From the NCBI GenBank assembly GCA_012837825.1, contig DUQM01000076.1, forward strand, positions 1-38,537: 38,537 nucleotides of DNA, given 5' to 3'. Of this stretch, positions 33,929 to 38,537 are shown one piece after another. The notes under the pieces were generated by a model. That model was given only the letters and a program-made list of their open reading frames with translations. It was not told where the DNA came from and searched no databases. Made by a program: the position numbers and the translations under genes. The stretch comes from Actinomycetota bacterium. Its GTDB lineage: Bacteria > Actinomycetota > Humimicrobiia > Humimicrobiales > Humimicrobiaceae. The stretch's first letter is position 1. Every line of letters begins with the position of its first letter.

Positions 33929-35296
33929 ATGGAAGACAAAACAAAAAAATATATATTGCCTGAAAGTGAAATACCTTCAAAATGGTATAATATCAATCCT
34001 GATCTGCCAAAACCTCTGGCTCCGCCCTGTAATCCTCAGACCGGCAAGCCTCTCACTCCTGAAGAGCTGGAAGTAATATTTCCAAGAAGCATAATAGAAC
34101 AGGAAGTAAGCATGCAGAACTACATTGATATTCCTGCTGAACTGATTGATATTTACAGAATGTGGAGACCCACTCCTCTTGTTCGGGCTGAAAGACTCGA
34201 GCGCATGATTGATACACCTGCAAAAATATTTTTTAAGAACGAATCGGCAAGTCCGGCCGGAAGTCACAAACCCAATACTGCTGTTGCTCAGGCTTATTAT
34301 AATAAAAAAGACGGTACCGGCAGGCTTACAACAGAGACAGGTGCAGGCCAGTGGGGCTGCGCCCTTAGTTTTGCCGGGGCACTTATAGGGATACCTGTAA
34401 CTGTTTATATGGTAAAAGTAAGCTATGAGCAGAAACCTTATAGAAAAATTATGATGCATGCATATGGCGGAAAAGTCTATGCATCACCCTCAAAACTGAC
34501 TGATGCAGGAAGGGCAATGCTTGCCCTGGATCCTGATTGTCCGGGAAGCCTTGGCCTTGCAATAAGTGAAGCTGTTGAGGAAGCAGTAAAAAGCGGAGGA
34601 GAAGCGAAGTATAGCCTGGGAAGCGTGTTAAATCATGTAATTCTGCATCAGACAATAGTTGGTCTTGAAACCAAAGATCAGTTTAAAAAAATGGGGATAA
34701 CCCCCGATGTCCTTATAGCATGCGTCGGAGGAGGAAGCAATTTTGGCGGTTTTGTATTCCCGTTTATACCTGACAAACTGAAAGGCAAAGATATTAGAAT
34801 GATTGCAGTAGAGCCTACATCCTGCCCGACTCTTACAAAAGGGGAATTTACTTTTGATTACGGAGATACAAGCAAGATGGCACCCATAGTCCAGATGTAT
34901 ACTCTGGGACATGATTTTATGCCGCCATCTATTCATGCAGGCGGTCTGAGATATCATGGAATGGCTCCCCAGGTAAGTATGCTTTATCATGAAGGACTTA
35001 TTGAGGCTGTGGCATATCCCCAGAATCCATGTTTTGAGGCTGCAATGATGTTTGCAAAAGCGGAAGGGATAATACCTGCCCCTGAATCCAGCCATGCCAT
35101 AAAGTGTGCAATAGACGAAGCATTAAAGTGCAGAAAGACAGGAGAGAAAAAAGTAATTGCCTTTAATCTGAGTGGCCATGGCCATTTTGATATGACTGCA
35201 TATGAAAAATATATGGAAGGTAAACTGGCTGATTATGAATATCCGAAAGAGTTTGTAAAGGAATCCCTGAAAAAACTTCCAAAGGTAGAGATATAG
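33929..35296 (+). CDS. trpB: Tryptophan synthase beta-like enzyme TrpB2
   Basis: A 455-residue PLP enzyme of the TrpB2 class, which makes tryptophan from indole and serine. The N-terminal extension (about 1-75) before the core and the motifs [29 protein letters not shown] (PLP Lys114) and [15 protein letters not shown] are typical of TrpB2. So are [16 protein letters not shown] (phosphate loop), [18 protein letters not shown] and [10 protein letters not shown]. No trpA or other trp gene is present in the window, in keeping with TrpB2 acting without TrpA. Its long T-box leader makes it responsive to uncharged tRNA-Trp. AAAGGA precedes ATG 33929, and a strong terminator follows. Confidence 0.95.
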   Translation: MEDKTKKYILPESEIPSKWYNINPDLPKPLAPPCNPQTGKPLTPEELEVIFPRSIIEQEVSMQNYIDIPAELIDIYRMWRPTPLVRAERLERMIDTPAKIFFKNESASPAGSHKPNTAVAQAYYNKKDGTGRLTTETGAGQWGCALSFAGALIGIPVTVYMVKVSYEQKPYRKIMMHAYGGKVYASPSKLTDAGRAMLALDPDCPGSLGLAISEAVEEAVKSGGEAKYSLGSVLNHVILHQTIVGLETKDQFKKMGITPDVLIACVGGGSNFGGFVFPFIPDKLKGKDIRMIAVEPTSCPTLTKGEFTFDYGDTSKMAPIVQMYTLGHDFMPPSIHAGGLRYHGMAPQVSMLYHEGLIEAVAYPQNPCFEAAMMFAKAEGIIPAPESSHAIKCAIDEALKCRKTGEKKVIAFNLSGHGHFDMTAYEKYMEGKLADYEYPKEFVKESLKKLPKVEI

Positions 35297-35345
35297 AGTC
35301 CTGTTTGTTTTTTTATATAAATGTAAAAAACAATATGGATTTTCC

Positions 35346-35379
35346 AAACGGAGCAGGTTTGAATCTGCTCCGTTTTTTA
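35346..35379 (+). terminator. Intrinsic terminator after trpB
   Basis: AAACGGAGCAG (35346-35356) and CTGCTCCGTTT (35365-35375) form a perfect 11-bp stem with an 8-base loop, running into TTTTTT. It closes the T-box/trpB transcription unit. Confidence 0.92.
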
Positions 35380-35430
35380 TAAAATATATTCCGGGTTTCC
35401 CAAAATATCCGATAATACCCAACAGAATGA

Positions 35431-35458
35431 AGAATATAAAGATGAGAATATAAAGATG
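35431..35458 (+). repeat. Perfect 14-bp tandem duplication
   Basis: AGAATATAAAGATG occurs twice head to tail (35431-35444 and 35445-35458), ending two bases before the ATG of the small frame at 35461. No function is evident. Confidence 0.85.
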
Positions 35459-35460
35459 AT

Positions 35461-35658
35461 ATGCCGGAAGATATCTCTTTTGTTCCGGCGCTAAATTTCA
35501 TTGCAGTGCATGTAGCATCCGGGACTTTGATTTTGTGGTCGGAGCTTACCGTGCTTCTTTTTGTCTTAATTTCCGTTCCGACAATAATATTTTTTTATTG
35601 TGATATAAAAAATATGATAAAAATGACATTAGAACTCAAGCGGAAAATGACCAGATAG
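35461..35658 (+). CDS. Possible small membrane protein in repeat copy 1
   Basis: An open frame of 65 codons beginning MPEDISFVPALNFIAVHVAS, with two hydrophobic stretches (about residues 9-26 and 31-47) and a basic tail. I recognise no family. There is no convincing Shine-Dalgarno, and most of the frame lies inside the 139-bp repeat. The second copy keeps the frame open but has no good start. Of ten differences between copies, about six change the residue, so coding constraint is not evident. It could be a real small protein, a relic, or chance within a non-coding repeat. Confidence 0.3.
   Translation: MPEDISFVPALNFIAVHVASGTLILWSELTVLLFVLISVPTIIFFYCDIKNMIKMTLELKRKMTR
35485..35623 (+). repeat. 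139-bp dispersed direct repeat, copy 1
   Basis: Begins CCGGCGCTAAATTTC and ends ATATGATAAAAA. It is about 93% identical to copy 2 at 36319-36457, with ten differences, no gaps, and every difference a transition. The two copies flank the HD-domain gene in the same orientation. I see no terminal inverted repeats or target duplication. Confidence 0.9.
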
Positions 35659-35752
35659 CTGAAGATGCAGAAAAAGCAAAAAAGACGGACAGATTCTGTC
35701 TGTGCAGAAAAACAAATAAAAACAGTAAAAAATTGAAAAAGGAAGAGTTTGA

Positions 35753-36238
35753 ATGATTGAAAAAGTTATAGGCTTAATGATCTCTTATTTTGAAAAAGAC
35801 AGAAAAATGATAAACCATACTTTAAAAGTCTATGGATTTGCCAGCACTATAGGCAGGCTGGAAAAACTTCCTGAAGAAAAGCAGATGACACTTGAACTTG
35901 CTTCCATACTTCACGATATAGGCATTAAAATATCTCGTGAAAAATATAATTCCTCTGATGCAAAATATCAGGAAAAAGAAGGACCGCCCATAGTCAGAAA
36001 TATGCTTGAATCTCTGGGATTCAGCAAAGAGATAACAGACAGGGTATCTTTTATAGTAGGCAGTCATCATAGTTATGAAAAAATTGATGATCTGGATTTC
36101 CGCATAGTTGTTGAAGCGGATTTTCTTGTAAACCTTGATGAAGGTTTTGTGCCTATGAGTGATTTTGACTTTATTAGAGGGACTTATTTTAAAACAGAAT
36201 CTTCAATAAAGATGCTTTATTCCATGTATAAAGAATAA
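35753..36238 (+). CDS. HD-domain phosphohydrolase
   Basis: A 161-residue HD-superfamily protein, metal-dependent hydrolases that usually act on phosphomonoesters or nucleotides. The motif residues are His (INHTLKVYG, about residue 21), HD in SILHDIGIKIS (about 53-54), the SHHSY pair (about 103-104) and a later Asp in VEADFLVNLDEG (about 122). Several copies of this compact type act on nucleotides or guanine-based signals, but the substrate cannot be read here. AGGAAGAG precedes ATG 35753. The gene sits exactly between two direct repeats and so could have been duplicated, moved or inserted as a unit. No other gene is co-transcribed. Confidence 0.88.
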   Translation: MIEKVIGLMISYFEKDRKMINHTLKVYGFASTIGRLEKLPEEKQMTLELASILHDIGIKISREKYNSSDAKYQEKEGPPIVRNMLESLGFSKEITDRVSFIVGSHHSYEKIDDLDFRIVVEADFLVNLDEGFVPMSDFDFIRGTYFKTESSIKMLYSMYKE

Positions 36239-36318
36239 AACCATTGATTTCCCCGCCAAGACGAGAGAAGCGATTGGGGAATTATTTCTGCAAACTATGC
36301 AGGAATAGGCAGGCTGGA

Positions 36319-36457
36319 CCGGCGCTAAATTTCATTGCGGTGCATGTAGCGTCCGGGACTTTGATTTTATGGCCAGAGCCTACCATGCTTCTTTTTGCCT
36401 TAATTTCCGTTCCGACAATGATATTTTTTTATCGTGATATAAAAAATATGATAAAAA
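36319..36457 (+). repeat. 139-bp dispersed direct repeat, copy 2
   Basis: The second copy of the 35485 repeat, in the gap between the HD gene and rho. It keeps an open frame (PALNFIAVHVASGTLILWPE...) but lacks a nearby start with a ribosome site; the only upstream start is TTG 36244. It looks like a truncated or non-coding copy. The rest of the 434-bp gap before rho is A/T-rich leader. Confidence 0.9.
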
Positions 36458-36592
36458 ATAAAATAACTTGATTTTTTTTAAATTTAGTATTTAATATCAC
36501 TTAAAGTGCTATTTTTTAGTGAAAATTAATATTGTAGGGTGATTTCTTCATTTTTGAAGCATTCCATTTTATTTAATTCTTAATCTTAATCT

Positions 36593-36623
36593 TTGAAACA
36601 AGAATTTTAATTTTTTTTATATA
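36593..36623 (+). promoter_or_regulatory. Possible rho promoter
   Basis: TTGAAA at 36593-36598 is followed after 18-19 bp by TATATA (36618-36623), about 45 bp before the rho Shine-Dalgarno. The A/T-rich background makes chance matches common, so confidence is low. Confidence 0.3.
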
Positions 36624-36672
36624 AATCCATAAAAGTAAAATAGATTTATCTGACTGAAAGGGGTAATTTTTC

Positions 36673-38256
36673 GTGGAAAGTGAAAATAATACGGATAACC
36701 GGCAGATTCTTGAATCCAAGACTCTTGCTGATTTACAGGTAATAGCAAAGAATTTTGGTGTTACTTCCGTAACAAAATATAAAAAGTCTGATTTAATCAA
36801 TAAGATCATCGAAATTACCAGTCCACCGGCTGTTAATGTATCTGTCGGGGCATCACCTGAAAAAACCATAACCATACAGGAGCCTGTGAAAAAAGAAAGC
36901 GATCCGAAAATTTCAGAAAGTCAGGAAGATTTAATATTATCTGAAGAAAAACAGCAGAAAGAACCGGTAAAAGAAAAAATTACTGAGGTTAAAAAAGAGG
37001 TTGCAGAAAAATTTGAAGATACGGAAGGGGAAGAAGCCGAAAAGGCGGTTGTAGCTGAGGAGAAAACTGAACCGGGAAAAGCAAAAAAACCGTTTGTTGA
37101 AAAAGAAGTATATGAAGAAAAAATGAAAGGAATTCTGGATATACTTACAGACGGATACGGGTTTTTAAGGACTTCCGGTTACCTTCCCGGCGCAAATGAT
37201 ATATATGTTTCACAGTCTCAGATCAGGAAATTTCATTTAAGACAGGGAAATGAAGTATTTGGTGTTGTAAGGCCTCCGAAAGAAAATGAAAAATATAATG
37301 CTCTTTTAAGAATAGAAAAAGTAGATGGTTCTGAACCTGATGCAATGAGAAGAAGGGTTCCTTTTGAGGCTTTGACTCCTTTATATCCAATGCAGAGATT
37401 AAGGCTTGAAACCATTCATGGGGGTATTACTCCCAGAGTCATAGATCTTGTTGCTCCTATTGGAAAAGGCCAGAGAGGACTGATAGTTTCTCCCCCTAAA
37501 GCCGGTAAGACAACTATTCTGAAAGAACTTGCAAACAGTATAGCTACAAATAATCCCGAAGTAATAATAATGGTTCTTCTTGTGGATGAAAGGCCCGAAG
37601 AAGTAACAGATATGGAAAGATCGGTCAAAGGCTATGTAATCAGTTCAACATTTGACATGCCTTCAGAAAATCATATACAGGTATCAGAGCTTGTGATGGA
37701 AAGGGCCAAAAGACTTGTTGAGCAGGGAAAAGACGTACTTATTCTTCTGGACAGCATAACAAGGCTTGCCAGGGCTTATAACCTTTCAACTCCTGCGAGC
37801 GGCAGGGTGCTTTCAGGCGGTGTGGATTCCACTGCTTTATTCCCGCCCAAAAGATTTTTCGGTGCGGCAAGGAATATTGAAAACGGCGGAAGTCTTACAA
37901 TACTTGCGACTGCTCTTATAGATACCGGAAGCAGGATGGACGAAGTCATATTTGAGGAATTCAAGGGAACCGGAAATATGGAAATCAACCTGGATAGAAA
38001 GCTTGCAGACAAGAGGATTTTTCCGGCAATTGACATTACCCGTTCAGGAACCAGAAAAGAAGAATTGCTTATGAGCGAGGATGAAGCCAACCTGGTCTGG
38101 AGGCTAAGAAGGATTCTGTATGACAAGGAACCTGAAATAGCAATTGAGCAGCTGATAGACTATATAAGAAAAACAAAGACAAACAGGGATTTCCTCAATA
38201 TTATAAAAAACACTTTCAAGAGTGAAGAATCTCCATTCAATTCAAGAACCCTTTGA
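36673..38256 (+). CDS. rho: Transcription termination factor Rho
   Basis: Hexameric RNA-dependent ATPase that ends transcription. The N-terminal helical Rho_N domain (about residues 10-50, [18 protein letters not shown]) is followed by a Glu/Lys-rich spacer of about 90 residues (about 55-145). The cold-shock-like RNA site has [20 protein letters not shown], and the ATPase core has the Walker A PPKAGKTT (Lys279), [14 protein letters not shown], the Walker [15 protein letters not shown] and the Q/R-loop region [20 protein letters not shown]. The charged spacer resembles the insert of actinobacterial Rho but is shorter. GTG 36673 is preceded by AAAGGGG about nine bases upstream. It is followed by rpmE, the standard order. 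Confidence 0.96.
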   Translation: MESENNTDNRQILESKTLADLQVIAKNFGVTSVTKYKKSDLINKIIEITSPPAVNVSVGASPEKTITIQEPVKKESDPKISESQEDLILSEEKQQKEPVKEKITEVKKEVAEKFEDTEGEEAEKAVVAEEKTEPGKAKKPFVEKEVYEEKMKGILDILTDGYGFLRTSGYLPGANDIYVSQSQIRKFHLRQGNEVFGVVRPPKENEKYNALLRIEKVDGSEPDAMRRRVPFEALTPLYPMQRLRLETIHGGITPRVIDLVAPIGKGQRGLIVSPPKAGKTTILKELANSIATNNPEVIIMVLLVDERPEEVTDMERSVKGYVISSTFDMPSENHIQVSELVMERAKRLVEQGKDVLILLDSITRLARAYNLSTPASGRVLSGGVDSTALFPPKRFFGAARNIENGGSLTILATALIDTGSRMDEVIFEEFKGTGNMEINLDRKLADKRIFPAIDITRSGTRKEELLMSEDEANLVWRLRRILYDKEPEIAIEQLIDYIRKTKTNRDFLNIIKNTFKSEESPFNSRTL

Positions 38257-38370
38257 TTTGTCTGGTTTTTATGATAGTATATTTTGCTTAATAATTTTGT
38301 TGCAGCAACGACCTGCAGCCTGATTTTTTAATTTTCATGAAAAATATTTTAATAGAGAGGTAAATTTTTA

Positions 38371-38537
38371 ATGAAACAAGAAGGTCATCCGGAATATTTT
38401 GATTGTGTTGTAACATGCTCATGCGGCAATACCTGGACAACAAAGTCAACCAAAAAAGAATTAAAGCTTGACATATGTTCAGCCTGTCATCCTTTTTATA
38501 CCGGAAAGCAAAAACTTATTGATAGTGGCGGAAGAGT
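38371..38537 (+). CDS. rpmE: Ribosomal protein bL31 (5' part; runs off the window)
   Basis: The first 55 residues of bL31 of the large ribosomal subunit. The protein starts [20 protein letters not shown], and [16 protein letters not shown] is the family hallmark. Four Cys in CSCG and CSAC pairs make this the zinc-binding (C+) form. GAGAGG precedes ATG 38371. The window ends within the gene. The 114-bp gap after rho shows no strong terminator. Confidence 0.96.
   Translation, partial: MKQEGHPEYFDCVVTCSCGNTWTTKSTKKELKLDICSACHPFYTGKQKLIDSGGR

Noticed and set aside
35664-35710. Palindrome GACAGATTCTGTC as a terminator or operator
   Set aside because: The loop would be only three bases, no T-run follows, and a single copy gives no support for an operator.
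36244-36318. Start of a separate gene at TTG 36244
   Set aside because: There is no ribosome site, the N-terminal residues are of mixed, unstructured composition, and the conserved part begins only at the repeat boundary.
1-38537. CRISPR arrays, insertion sequences or prophage
   Set aside because: No regularly spaced repeats, transposase, integrase or phage structural genes were found on either strand.

Overview
The window is an AT-rich bacterial chromosome segment (roughly two-thirds A+T by eye) that carries housekeeping and biosynthetic genes. I see no insertion sequence, prophage or CRISPR array. The best clue to the organism is gene order. argS-lysA-hom-thrC-thrB...rho-rpmE is the arrangement of Mycobacterium and other Actinomycetota, and topA-tmk-holB is also an actinobacterial neighbourhood. 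Low GC, ferredoxin-dependent 2-oxoacid oxidation, a B12/radical-SAM protein and no oxygen-linked enzymes apart from L-aspartate oxidase suggest a deep-branching, low-GC anaerobic actinobacterium. This placement is inference.

Layout. (1) 1-2.7 kb: two small membrane proteins, a YhhQ-type queuosine-precursor transporter, a 32-residue membrane peptide gene with its own consensus promoter, and a DUF1287 protein that appears to have lost its catalytic residues. (2) 2.8-11.9 kb: a tightly packed plus-strand operon of indolepyruvate:ferredoxin oxidoreductase (iorAB), a double-ACT protein, a phenylacetate-CoA-ligase-like enzyme, a degenerate polyprenyl-synthase-like subunit, a B12-binding radical SAM enzyme, an intact polyprenyl diphosphate synthase and an AEC transporter. 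(3) 11.9-19.0 kb: a TPR/lytic transglycosylase lipoprotein, a patatin-like phospholipase and a nadA-nadB-nadC operon for de novo NAD synthesis. (4) 19.2-25.6 kb: an archaeal-type topA, a decayed fumarase-beta remnant, an LppM-like lipoprotein, tmk, holB, ricT and tRNA-Thr(CGT). (5) 25.6-32.1 kb: argS, lysA, hom, thrC, thrB. (6) 32.2-36.6 kb: material lying between thrB and rho: a BadF/NAGK-type kinase, a tryptophan T-box with a solitary trpB2, and an HD-domain gene flanked by two 139-bp repeats. (7) 36.7 kb to end: rho and the start of rpmE.

How the genes work together. Blocks 3 and 5 supply NAD, lysine, threonine and methionine precursors. The T-box ties trpB2 expression to charging of tRNA-Trp. 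iorAB with the ACT protein and CoA ligase is a module for oxidising aryl pyruvates to aryl-acetyl-CoA and interconverting that with the free acid. The most unusual part is 7.2-10.9 kb. A HepS-like inactive subunit, a B12/radical-SAM enzyme and a HepT-like synthase lie in the same order as Bacillus hepS-menG-hepT, with the radical SAM protein where the quinone methyltransferase would be.
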